This document shows positions 45,532 to 56,786 of a stretch of 64,000 bases of DNA, piece after piece. Both the position numbers and the translations under genes were made by a program. Source of the DNA: Panax quinquefolius (Eukaryota > Streptophyta > Magnoliopsida > Apiales > Araliaceae); NCBI GenBank assembly GCA_020205615.1, contig CM035162.1, positions 34,746,479 to 34,810,478 of the forward strand. The letters run 5' to 3'. The notes beneath the pieces are model-generated. The model worked only from the letters and a program-made list of their open reading frames with translations, made no database searches and was not told the origin of the DNA. Each line of letters begins with the position of its first letter. Position 1 is the stretch's first letter.

Positions 45532-45800
45532 ATTACAAAAATAAGGACCATTGGCAACGGGATCATTTTCGACAGCAAAATCCCTGTCGAGAATAAGGTC
45601 AATGTCGATAGTCTAGCCGTCGCTAATGTATGCCATCGGTAATGACCTTATTATTTGGCGCCAGACTTTCCCGGTGGAGGGAAAACTCATTGGCGACGGG
45701 AATAATTTTGACATCGACAGGAATGCCGTCGGTAGTGACTCTATCGCGACAGGATCATTATCGACGGTAGAGCTGTCGAGAATGAGTCTTATATTTTAAA
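45532..45800. repeat. CACTA-like subterminal repeats (GGCGACGGGAAT / CCGTCGGTA)
   Basis: Repeated pairs such as TTGGCAACGGGATCATTTTC, CCTGTCGAGAATAAGGTC, CCGTCGCTAATG, TTGGCGACGGGAATAATTTT and GCCGTCGGTAGTGACTC, alternating in orientation. The stretch begins CATTACAAAAATAAGGACCA, one base from the CACTACAAAAA ends of plant En/Spm (CACTA) transposons, whose subterminal regions are built of such GACGG repeats. No second end is seen. Confidence 0.5.
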
Positions 45801-46427
45801 CTCTGATTCGACGACAATGATTATATTTTTTATTCCCTCTCTTAATTTTCTCGTTCCCTCACAATTTGGCCATTACGCCCCAATTGATTCTAAGCTAGCA
45901 TATCTCAATTGATTCTCAGCTAGCTCAATTGATTTGTCCAATTGAATCTGGTTCCTAATTCAGACACATCCTAGCTCATCATTTTCGTCCAAATCACCGC
46001 CTAGTTCGCCGTCCAGTTCACCGCCTGTGCACCGCCCAGTTTGCTGCAACTCCTTCATCATTTCGCTCCTAGTTGATTCTACAGTTGTTCTACACTTAAT
46101 TTTGGAAAAATTTTAAATTCCATTTAACACTTCTATATATATATTCATAGCTGAAAGGTAGTATCATGAATGAACAACAAGTCGAAGATAAACTAATCAA
46201 GCTGCCAAACTCCAGGGTAAGTTTCAACAACCATGTAATTTAAAATGCGGAGAAAAACCTCATATAATCGAGAAAATAATTGTCAGTAACCATTTATAAG
46301 GGACGAACAGCTATTTGAACCTTATGCATGTAAATGCAAGTTAATGGGTAAAGTATAGTGTTGTTGTAATTTATTCAATTTTAATAAGTATGTGTTGTTG
46401 TTACTTTAACTTTTCAAAGATATATGC
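45801..46427. other. Possible transposon leader, no confirmed gene
   Basis: Contains a C-rich run of CCGCC(C/T)AGTT repeats (about 46005-46045). A possible short first exon at 46166-46216 (ATG, 17 codons, MNEQQVEDKLIKLPNSR) stops at a consensus GTAAGT donor; no partner exon is found before the E LTR begins. It could be the 5' part of the CACTA-like element. Treated as unproven. Confidence 0.3.
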
Positions 46428-46998
46428 TGTGAGAACCCAAATTTTATGAATAAAGATTTAAATTTTTCGAAATATTTTTTGAATATTATGGTGTGGATTT
46501 GATATAATGTTATAGTTGTGGGTAATATTTATAAATTTTATAAAGTAAGCAAGTGGTTAAATAATATTCGATTGGTCGGGGAATATTCGGAATATTCATA
46601 CGACGACACAATCATTGGCGGACCTCATAACGGAAGTATTGTCGTAGTAAGAAAATGACATAATTATCTTTTTATAAAACTAACGGCGAAAGTGTTACCG
46701 TTAAAACTGTTGAACTACCCATTAGTAAAAATGCGAGATGTCTGGCGTGGTTGCATAGTAGCACGATATTGATTATTGATGCTTTACGTAAGAAGTTACT
46801 CGAGTTATACTCAATTTTTGCTCACATGAATTCTTTGCATCATATCTCTCGTATTATTGATTAAATTATTGTCACAGTATCATCTGTATAATATGTTATA
46901 TTATTAAATCAATAATTAAGACGGCAAAGTTATTTATATTATTATTTGTAATATTGACAATGACTAGAAGTTCTGTCAATGAAAGGTTTGGTCACCTA
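46428..46998 (+). repeat. Element E 5' LTR, first part
   Basis: Starts TGTGAGAACCC and follows the B LTR start (GATTTAAATTTTTCGAAATA) with moderate divergence. Cut at GGTTTGGTCACCTA by array D and continued at 59905. Confidence 0.85.
46994..46998. repeat. Target site duplication of array D, left copy (ACCTA)
   Basis: ACCTA before TGTCACAACCCC, repeated at 59900-59904 after the other end. Joining them gives GGTTTGGTCACCTAATTGCG, a sequence found intact in the R, C and D LTRs. Confidence 0.9.
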
Positions 46999-49123
46999 TG
47001 TCACAACCCCAAAATAGGTCCATTCCATCCAACCCATTCTGAGTCACCAAATACATGGTACAGAAAACAACTACAACTTTATTACAACAATTGTCGTGCA
47101 AAATACAACAACACATATGTTGTGAATTTTGATACTAAAATATACCAACTGTGACTCGGACACCAACTTGGATAAAGACGTCACCATGACACCTTACATA
47201 AAGGTGCAGATCAAAATTGTTTTAGAAATTAGAATCTTTGGGAAGTGCTCAAGAAAACCTTCGTATACATGGGAGGCCGTGCGCTCAGGTTATGATAGAT
47301 ATCATATGGCCACGAAATTATCCTTGGTTGATCTAATAGACCCCAAACAAAAAGCGAGAAGATTACTATCATATTCTTCCCAATGGTGAGTCTTCTCTTG
47401 ACATATCATTATCTCCACTGCTCTCTAATTGGAAATTATACTCCAAACAAACACCAAGATTATATAGGCGATTAACGCTTGTAAATATACTCGACAAGTG
47501 GATGAGCACAACCCTATCATATGATGATGACACGGTGGTATGTCATTAGACATCTTGTATGATAGTGGCAAAACACCCTTCCAAGTTAAATTCAACTCAC
47601 CCTCAACATCTATAGACCACCGCTTCTATTCCCTGTTATTCCCACTTGTCCCAAATTTACACTTTTATTACCCGAAAGGAATTGTGAAGCAAAAGGGTGA
47701 AGCACAACTAGCTTCGATAAAGAATATTATGACTAAAGATAAATCGTGAATAGTAACTCGTGAATAGTAATTCATGAATAGTAACTCGTGAATAGTAACT
47801 CATGAATAGTAACCCCGACATGAAAAAGTTCCAAATTTGATAAAAAGTTCAAAACAATATTTCAAAGATAATGATATTGAAAAATAATATCATTTATGAA
47901 GAAAATAATCTCCTTACCTCGAAAAAGAATAGTATTACATTTGAAATACTAGATATAGTGCTAAAAGAACTTGCACCGTATAGCAATACTCGAAGTACTA
48001 AAATACTCACAAAAATACGCTCGATATTATAAAGAGAGAAAGAGAGAGAAAACTTCAGTTTCTGGTGTGATTTTCAATTCTAACCTAAGCACCCTATTTA
48101 TAGGAAATTGCTTAGAACACCAAAGCAGAAAATTTAATATAATATTAATATAATATATATTAAATTCCTACGCACACTAAATCAAATCCAACATCAGCCA
48201 CCAATAGTCAACTAAATCAAAAAAAAACGTTTTTGTTATTAAAAATAATTAAAACTTTCAAAAATCAATTATTTCGGAACTTCGGAACTTCAATAATTCA
48301 TAATAAATAGCCTTTTATCAGAAAATTCGAATCTCGCAACTTTTTATAGGAAATTCAATTCTCTACAACTTTGCAGAAGAAAGTTTTCCAAATTCCAAAT
48401 GAAATTGACCAAAAATCCATAAACAGACGATTTTACAAGTATAATCAAATTTCAATCAAGAAATGGGGTCCACCGACAACACACAAAAACATGTGTTAAT
48501 CATTTAATGCAACAAAAATACTCTTCCTCCTCATATACTCATATATCCCACATTCATATAAAATATCATCATTATTATATTATAATAATATAATAAAATA
48601 TTATTTTATCAGAAAAGATAAAATATCAATTTTCAACAATTGTCACTTTAAAAATTTTCTCCATCTATATCCACATAAAATGAATATTTTCCTTATCATT
48701 TAAATCAATAATTAATTATTCACAAATAATATTACAGAATCACAATAATGACGACCAGACAGTTCCCAGGAAAGAGGGGGCATTCCAATAAGAATTTTTC
48801 TTTACTGGCGTGCAATTAGGTGACCAAACCTCTCATTGACAGAACTTTCTAGACATTGCCAATAATGCTATCTAATAATATTATTCAAATAATATGAATT
48901 ATTGATCCGATAATGGGAAATATCATGCATGATGACAATTATTAAGCAACAATAATATAAAATATCAACACAGCAATTATTGAATCAATAAAATAAAATA
49001 TTGAACAGTAATTACTGTAACAATTATTGAGTAGTTCCTTCTTACGAAAAAATTTATCATGCTTCATGAATAGTACTTATAAAAAATTGAATACTTTTAT
49101 TTCATAAAATTCGAGGTCTTACA
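46999..49123 (-). repeat. Array D LTR 1, with ~1 kb internal deletion
   Basis: 2125 bp. Compared with LTR 2 it lacks the equivalent of about 50353-51353; the junction is GATAAAT/CGTGAATAG (about 47740-47750). On the minus strand it begins TGTAAGACCTCGAATTTTA and ends GGGGTTGTGACA. Minisatellite reduced to 5 units (about 47747-47815). It holds no gene. Confidence 0.9.
48094..48102 (-). promoter_or_regulatory. TATA box of D LTR 1
   Basis: TATAAATAG on the minus strand, 1021 bp from the LTR start. LTR 2 has it at the same offset. Confidence 0.65.
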
Positions 49124-49157
49124 ATCTCCTCTCCTTATGAAATTTCGTCCCCGAAAT

Positions 49158-49268
49158 TTACGTACCTGGTATTTTAAAGAGTTGAAAATACTTTGCTTTC
49201 ATTTCAGATTTCATCTTTCCTGTCATCATGATTTCTCCATTGCTCATCTCCTGTATTTCAGATATCAT
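49158..49268 (-). CDS. 36-aa open frame: gag start fused to chromodomain tail
   Basis: Begins MISEIQEMSNGE, in the position and context (TAGAATG) of the gag start of R and C (GAGAATG..). It ends KMKSEMKAKYFQLFK, matching the last residues of the C-type chromodomain (EMKAKYPHLF-like), then stops at 49158-49160. It is followed by the same NFGDEIS-like DNA as the pol end. Inference: a large deletion joined the first codons of gag to the last codons of pol. In internal regions 2 and 3 the frame is broken by small indels. Whether it is translated is unknown; it may simply be deletion scar. Confidence 0.4.
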   Translation of the reverse strand: MISEIQEMSNGEIMMTGKMKSEMKAKYFQLFKIPGT

Positions 49269-49442
49269 TCTAGAATACAGCTTCAAAAACAAAGGTTAAT
49301 TTAACAAATTAACATATCACATAATATCCCGATATTATGACTGACCAACAAATAAGCTTAGGTAGGACACACTAGCGAAGGATTTACTAATCTCTCCCCT
49401 CCTAGTTCTAATCCTGATCTCCGTCAGATATCATATCCCTAA

Positions 49443-49454
49443 GCTCTGATACCA
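49443..49454 (-). promoter_or_regulatory. Second PBS-like site, D internal 1
   Basis: Perfect TGGTATCAGAGC on the minus strand, about 160 bp downstream of the first PBS. Counterparts are at 53049-53060 (perfect) and 56600-56610 (TGGTATCGAGC). Confidence 0.75.
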
Positions 49455-49599
49455 ATTATGACTCGTGTCCCAACCATGGACAACCTCACGCGTGGTACTG
49501 TCGGTTTGCCACCATGAATCAGGCGTCCCTACGGAGAGTCCGGTGCATCACCCATCAACAGGAAGTCACCAGCAAGAGGCTCGGGGCTCTTTACTTATA

Positions 49600-49611
49600 G
49601 CTCTGATACCA
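49600..49611 (-). promoter_or_regulatory. Primer binding site adjoining D LTR 2
   Basis: Perfect TGGTATCAGAGC on the minus strand, two bases after the LTR end, so this is the working PBS position. Counterparts: 53214-53224 (one base short) and 56773-56784 (degenerate). Confidence 0.85.
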
Positions 49612-51255
49612 ACTGTGACGACCCCAAAATAGGTCCATTCCATCCAACCCATTCTGAGTTGCCAAATACATTGTACAGAAAAAAACTACAACTTTATTAC
49701 AACAATTGTCGTGCAAAATACAACAACACATATGTTGTGAGTTTTGATACTAAAATATACCAACTGTGACTCTGGACACCAACTTGGATGGCACGTCACC
49801 ATGACACCTTACATAAAGGTACAGTCAAAAACTGTTTTTAGAAATTAGAATCTTTGGGAAGTGCTCAAGGAAACCTTCGTACATGGGAGGCCATGCGTGC
49901 CTAGGGTTATGATAGATATCATATGGCCACGAAATTATCCTTGGTTGACCTAATAGACCCCAAACAAAAAGCGAAGATTACTATCATATTCTTCCCAATG
50001 GTGAGTCTTCTCTTGACATATCATTATCTCCACTGTCTCTAATTGGGAATTATACTCCAAACAAACACCAAGATAATATAGGTAGTTCTTGTAAATATAC
50101 TCAGTAAGTGGATGAGCACAACCCTATCTTATGATGACACGAGGTGGTATGTCATTAGACATCTTGTATGATAGTGGCAAAACACCCTTCCAAGTTAAAT
50201 TCAACTCACCTCAACATCTATAGACCACCGATTCTATTCCCCGTTATTCCCAGCTTGTACAGCTACACTTTTATTACACGAAAGGAATTGTGAAGCAAAA
50301 GGGTGAAACCTGAACTAGCTTTCGATAAAGAATATTATGACTAAAGATAAATAAATTATCAATAGCCTTCAACGATGAATAAATCGAGATTTAGAACATA
50401 TGGTAGATGATAAAACTATTCAACCATAGTTGCGGTGAACGAAAGCGATCCATTAGAAGAGTCAAATAGACCATAAGATCTATTATATTCTCCATGTTAA
50501 AAGTCCACCAACAATGTTTTATCCTCCTTAACATCAATCAACAGTTACGGGTTCACAATCATATGAATAATTCATAATCATAATTGTGGTTCTAAATTCA
50601 TCTTCTCATCCGGGAGGAAGATAATTTTCATCACCGTCTTTACACCGAAACATCAAAGATCATGGTTATACCAAATCACGCCTCACGTTCATAATCATAC
50701 TAATAAATTCATCATTTACTTTACACGGCCAAAGATATTCATCAACAGTTCATCTTTTCACTCATCGCCAAAGATATTCAACAACATGTCATCTTTTTGC
50801 ACTACGGGCCAAAGATATTCATCAACAATTAATTTTTGCCCTACAAGCCAAATATATTCCTCAACAGTTCATATTTTACTTTCTACTACGTGCCAAATAT
50901 ATTAATATCTCAAAGAAATATATAATCATTTCGAATTTATATAAACAATAATTATAACCATGTTGATCAATTCACCTTTGCACTTAAGCTAAAGATATTC
51001 AATTATAAATTCAATGGTCATGATCATACCAGATCCACAATTCAACTTTTCACTCTTGGCCAAAGAGAACCCTAGTCATGATCATACCAATAATCTACCC
51101 ATCTTTACACTCGGTGAAAGAGAATTTCAACATCGAGGATTATAAAATGTTATATATGATAATAAAATCAATATAATCAATACATAGTTTTAATCTCCAG
51201 AGTAATATTCATAAATCAACTATAATTTGGTTAGAAAAAGAAACCAATTTTGTAG

Positions 51256-51423
51256 TGAATAGTACCCGTGAATAGTAATTCATGAATAGTAACTCGTGAA
51301 TAGTAACTCATGAATAGTAACGCGTCGTGAATAATAACTTGTAAATAGTAAATCGTGAATAGTAACTCGTGAATAGTAATTCATGAATAGTAACTCGTGA
51401 ATAGTAACTCATGAATAGTAACC
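51256..51423 (-). repeat. Expanded 14-bp minisatellite in D LTR 2, 12 units
   Basis: Reverse-complement form GTGAATAGTAACTC/ATGAATAGTAACTC. Counts by eye: 5 in LTR 1 (after deletion), 12 here, 10 in LTR 3 (about 54866-55005) and 13 in LTR 4 (about 58418-58595), against 5-8 in R and C. Confidence 0.9.
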
Positions 51424-51702
51424 CCGACATGAAAAAGTTCCAAATTTGATAAAAAGTTCAAACCAATATTTCAGCATAATGATATTGAAAAAATAATATC
51501 ATTTATGAAGAAAATAATCTCCCTTACCTCAGAAAGAATAGTACTTCTGAATGAAATACTAGATATAGTGCTAAAAGAACTTGCACTGTATAGCAATACT
51601 CGAAGTACTAAAATACTCACAAAAATACACTCGATATTATAAAGAGAGAAAGAGATAGAAAACTTCAGTTTCTGGTGTGATTTTCAATTCTAACCTAAGC
51701 AC

Positions 51703-51711
51703 CTATTTATA
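51703..51711 (-). promoter_or_regulatory. TATA box of D LTR 2
   Basis: TATAAATAG on the minus strand, 1021 bp from the LTR start. Confidence 0.65.
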
Positions 51712-52732
51712 GGAAATTGCTTAGAACACGAAAGCGTAAAATTTAATATAATATTAATATAATATATATTAAATTCCTACGCACACTAAATCAGGTCCAA
51801 CATCAGCCGCCAATAGTCAACTAAATCAAAAAAAAACATTTTTGTTATTAAAAATAATTAAAACTTTCAAAAATCAATTATTTCGGAACTTCGGAACTTC
51901 AATAATTCATAATAAATAGCCTTTTATCAGAAAATTTGAATCTCACAACATTTTATAGGCAATTCAATTCTCTACAACTTTGCAGAAGAAATTTTTTCCA
52001 AATTCCAAACGAAATTGGTAAAATCCATAAGCGGACGATTTTACAAGCTATAATCAAATTTCAGTCAAGAAATGGGGTCCACCGACACACAAAACATGTG
52101 TTAATCATTTAATGCAACAAAAATACTCTTCCTCCTCATATACTCATATATCCCACATTCATTAAAATATCATCATTATTATATTATAATAATATAATAA
52201 AATATTATTTTATCAGAAAAGATAAAATATCAATTTTCAACAATTGTCACTTTAAAAATTTTCTCCATCTATATCCACATAAAATGAATATTTTCCTTAT
52301 CATTTAAATCAATAATTAATTATTCACAAATAATATTACGAATCACGATAATGACGACGTAGACGGTTCCCCGTGAAAGAGGGGCATTCCAATAAGAATT
52401 TCTCTTTTCTTGGCAATTGATTAGTGACCAAACCTCTCCTCGATGAACTTTCTAGACATTGCCAATAATGCTATCTAATAATATTATTCAAATAATATGA
52501 ATTATTGATCTAATAATGGGAAATATCTTTGTGCGTGGACAATTATTAAGCAACAATAAAATAAAATATCAACACAATGATTATTGAATCAATAAAATAA
52601 AATATTGAGCGAAATTTAATCGTAATAATTATTAGTAGTAGTGCCTTCTTTACGAAAAAAATTTATCATGCTTCATGAATAGTACTTATAAAAAATTGAA
52701 TACTTTTATTTCATAAAATTCGAGGTCTTACA

Positions 52733-53226
52733 ATCTCCTCTCCTTGAAAATTTCGTCCCCGAAATTTACGTTACACATATTTTAAAGAGTTGAAAATACT
52801 TTGCTTTCATTTCATTTCATCTTTCTGTCATCATGATTTCTCCATTGCTCATCTCCTCGTATTTCGGATATCATTCTAGAATACGACTTCAAAAACAAAG
52901 GTTAATTTAACAAATTAACATATCACATAATATCCCGATATTATGACTGACCAACAAATAAGCTTAAGTAGGACACACTAGTGAAGGATTTACTCATCTC
53001 TCCCCTCCTAGTTCTAATCCTGATCTCCGCCAGAGATCATATCCCTAAGCTCTGATACCAATTTTGACTCATGTCCCAACCATGGACAGCACCTCACAGT
53101 GGTACCTATCAGTTTGCCATCATGAGCAGCGTCTCTCTACGGAGAGTCTGGCTTCGGTGCATCACCCATCAACAGGAAGTCACCAGAGAGAGGCTCGGGG
53201 CTCTTTACTTATAGCTCGATACCAAC
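52733..53226 (-). mobile_element. Array D internal region 2
   Basis: Same plan as region 1: first PBS at 53214-53224 reads TGGTATCGAGC, second PBS-like site at 53049-53060 is perfect, PPT at 52745-52733. The gag/pol remnant is shifted (extra G at about 52858, missing bases at about 52816). Confidence 0.85.
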
Positions 53227-56200
53227 CGTGGCGACCCCAAAATAGGTCCATTCCATCCAAATTTCATTCTCGAGTGCGCCAAATACAGGTGCGAAAAACA
53301 ACTACAACTTTATTACAACAATTGTGTAGTGCAAAATACAACAACACGTATGTTGTGAGTTTTGATACTAAAATATACCAACTGTGACTCTGGACACCAA
53401 CTTGGATAAGACGTCACCATGACACCTTACATAAAGGTATCTTTGTCGAAAATTGTTTTTAGAAATTAGAATCTTTGGGAAGTGCTCAAGAAACCTTCGT
53501 ATACGGGAGGCCATGCGTGCAGGTTATGATAGATATCATATGGCCACGAGAATTATCCTTGGTTGACCCGATAGACCCCAAAGAAAAATGAGAAGATTAC
53601 TATCATATTCTTCCCGATGGTGAGTATTCTCTTGACATATCATTATCTCCACCGTCTCTAATTGGGAATTATACTCCAAACAAACACCAAGATTATATAG
53701 GTAGTGCTTGTAAATATACTCGGCAAGTGGATGAGCACAACCTCTACATCTTATGATGACACGAGGTGGTATGTCATTAGACATCTTGTATGATAGTGGC
53801 AAAACACCTTCCAAGTTAAATTTACCTCACCCTCAACATCTATAGACCACCGATTCTATTCCCCAATTATTCTCAAACTTGTCCCAAATACACTTTTATT
53901 ACCCGAAAAGGAATTGTGAAGCAAAAGGGTGAAACCTGAACTAGCTTCGATAAAGAATATTATGACTAAAGATAAATAAATTATCAATAGCCTTCAACGA
54001 TAATAAATCGTAGATTTAGAACATATGGTAGATGATAAAACTTTTCAACCATAGTTGCGTAGTGAACGAAGCGATCCATTAGAAGAGTCAAATAGACCAT
54101 AAGATCTATTATATTCTCCATGTTAAAAGTCCACCAACAATGTTTTATCCCTGTAACATCAATCAACAGTTCTGGTTCACAATCATATGAATAATTCATA
54201 GTCATAATTGTGGTTCTAAATTCATCTTCTCATCCGGAGGAAGATAATTTTCATCACCGCCTTTACCTCAAAACATCAAAGATCATGGTTATACCAAATC
54301 ACAGCCTCTGCTTCATAATCATACTAATAAATCCATCATTGCACTCACGGGCCAAAGATATTCATCAACAGTTCATCTTTGCACTACTGGCCAAAGATAT
54401 TCAACAACATGTCATCTTTGCACTACGGGCCAAAGATATTCATTAACAATTAATTTTTGCACTACATGCCAAATATATTAACGATTCATATTTCAGACTA
54501 CTGAGCCAAATATATTAATATCTCAAAGAAATATATAATCATTTCGAATTTATATAAACAATAATTATAACCATGTTGATCAATTCACCTTTGCACTTAA
54601 GCTAAAAGATATTCAATTATAAATTCAATGGTCATTATCATACCACCACAATTCAACTTTTCACTCTCGGCAAAGAGAACCCTAGTCATGATCATACCAA
54701 TAATCTACCCATCTTTACACTCCAAAGGAAAGAGAATTTCAACATCGTGGTTATAAAATGTTATATATGATAATAAAATCAATATAATCAATACATAGTT
54801 TTAATCTCCAGAATAATATTCATAAATCAACTATAATTTGGTTAGAAAAAGAAACCAATTTTGTAGTGAATAGTACCCGTGAATAGAAACTCATGAATTG
54901 TAACTCATGAATAGTAACTCATGAATAGTAACTCGTCGTGAATAGTAACTCGTGAATAGTAAATCGTGAATAGTAACTCGTGAATAGTAACTCATGAATA
55001 GTAACCCCGACATGAAAAAGTTCTAAATTTGATAAAAAGTTCAAACCAATATTTCAGCATAATGATATTGAAAAATAATATCATTTATGAAGAAAATAAT
55101 CTCCCTTACCTCGTAAAGAATAAGATTTCATTTGAAATACTAGATATAGTGCTAAAAGAACTTGCACCGTATAGCAATACTCGAAGTACTAAAATACTCA
55201 CAAAAATACGCTCGATATTATAAAGAGAGAAAGAGAGAGAAAACTTCAGTTTCTGGTGTGATTTTCAATTCTAACCTAAGCACCCTATTTATAGGAAATT
55301 GCTTAGAACACCAAAGCAGAAAATTTAATATAATATTAATATAATATATATTAAATTCCTACGCACACTAAATCAGATCCAACATCAGCCACCAATAGTC
55401 AACTAATTCAAAAAAAAACGTTTTTGTTATTAAAATAATTAAAACTTTCAAAAATCAATTATTTGAACTTGAACTTCAATAATTCATAATAAATAGCCTT
55501 TTATCGTAAAATTGAATCTCGCAACTCTTTATAAGAAATTCAATTCTCTACAACTTTGCGTAAGAAAGTTTTTCCAAATTCCAAATGAAATTGACCAAAA
55601 ATCCATAAGCAGACGATTTTACAAGCTATAATCAAATTTCAGTCAAGAAATGGGGTCCACCGACACACAAAACATGTGTTAATCATTTAATGCAACAAAA
55701 ATACTCTTCCTCCTCATATACTCATATATCCCACATTCATTAAAATATCATCATTATTATATTATAATAATATAATAAAATATCAATTTTCAACAATTGT
55801 CACTTTAAAAATTTTCTCCATCTATATCCACATAAAATGAATATTTTCCTTATCATTTAAATCAATAATTAATTATTCACAAATAATATTACAGAATCAC
55901 AATAAAGACGACCAGACAGTTCCCAGGAAAGAGGGGGCATTCCAATAAGAATTTCTCTTTACTGGCGCAAAATTAGGTGACCAAACCTCTCCTTGACAGA
56001 ACTTTCTAGACATTGCCAATAATGCTATCAAATAATATTATTCAAATAATATGAATTATTGATATGATAATGGGAAATACTGTGCAGTGACAATTATTAA
56101 GCAACAATAAAATAAAATATCAACACAGCAATTATTGAATCAATAAAATAAAATATTGAGCAGATAATTATTTATATAATTATCGAATAGTAGTGCTTCT

Positions 56201-56279
56201 TACGAAAAAATTTATCATGCTTCATGAATAGTACTTATAAAAATTGAATACTTTTATTTCATAAAATTCAAGTCTTACA
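53227..56279 (-). repeat. Array D LTR 3
   Basis: 3053 bp. Lacks about 25 bp (the TATTTTATCAGAAAAGATAA block) near 55775, bounded by AAAATAT repeats. Minisatellite of 10 units. TATAAATAG at 55293-55285. It holds no gene. Confidence 0.9.
55285..55293 (-). promoter_or_regulatory. TATA box of D LTR 3
   Basis: TATAAATAG on the minus strand, 986 bp from the LTR start (the offset is shortened by the 25-bp deletion and small indels). Confidence 0.65.
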
Positions 56280-56786
56280 ATCTCTCTCTCTTATGAAATT
56301 TCGTCCCCCGAAATTTACGTGACTCGGTATTTCAAAGAGTTGAGAATACCTTGCTTTCATTTCGATTTCATCTTTCCTGTCATCATGATTTCTCCATTGC
56401 TCATCTCCGTATTTCGTATATCATTCTAGAATACGACTTCAAAAACAAAGGTTAATTTAACAAATTAACATATCACATAATATCCCGATATTATGACCGA
56501 CCAACAAATAAGATTAGGTAGGACACACTTAGTGAAGGATTTACTAATCTCTCCCTCCTAGTTCTAATCCTCGACTCTCATGCCAGATCATATCCCTAAG
56601 CTCGATACCAATTGTGACTCATGTCCCAACCATGGACAAACACCTCACAATGGTACCTATTAGTTTGCCACCGCAGAATCCAGCCACGTCGAGAGTCTGG
56701 AGAGTCCGGCTTGATTGCATCACCCATCAACAGAAGTCACCAAAGAAGAGGCTCAGGGGCTCTTTACTTATAGCTCGATATTGAAC
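56280..56786 (-). mobile_element. Array D internal region 3
   Basis: Same plan, most altered copy: first PBS reads TCAATATCGAGC (56784-56773), second TGGTATCGAGC (56610-56600), PPT region CTCTCTCTC on the plus strand (56280-56292). The insert contains a local duplication GAGAGTCTGGAGAGTCCGG (about 56692-56710). Confidence 0.8.

Larger units (their letters stand above)
49124..49613 (-). mobile_element. Array D internal region 1
   Basis: Read on the minus strand from 49613: PBS (49611-49600), ATAAGTAAAGAGCCCCGAG.. insert, second PBS-like TGGTATCAGAGC (49454-49443), gag-type leader (TTAGGGATATGATATC ... TTAATTAACC-like), 36-codon open frame (49268-49158), GGGGACGAAATTTCATAAGG, and a polypurine tract at 49136-49124. 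It has no enzymatic domains. Confidence 0.85.
49614..52732 (-). repeat. Array D LTR 2
   Basis: 3119 bp, the reference full-length D LTR. It contains the GGCCAAAGATATTCATCAAC units (about 50740-50900), a 12-unit minisatellite (51256-51423) and TATAAATAG at 51711-51703. It holds no gene. Confidence 0.9.

Noticed and set aside
47971..48153. Identical 60-codon frames at 47971 and 55162
   Set aside because: They fall in the promoter/leader region of D LTRs on the antisense strand; identity reflects LTR duplication.
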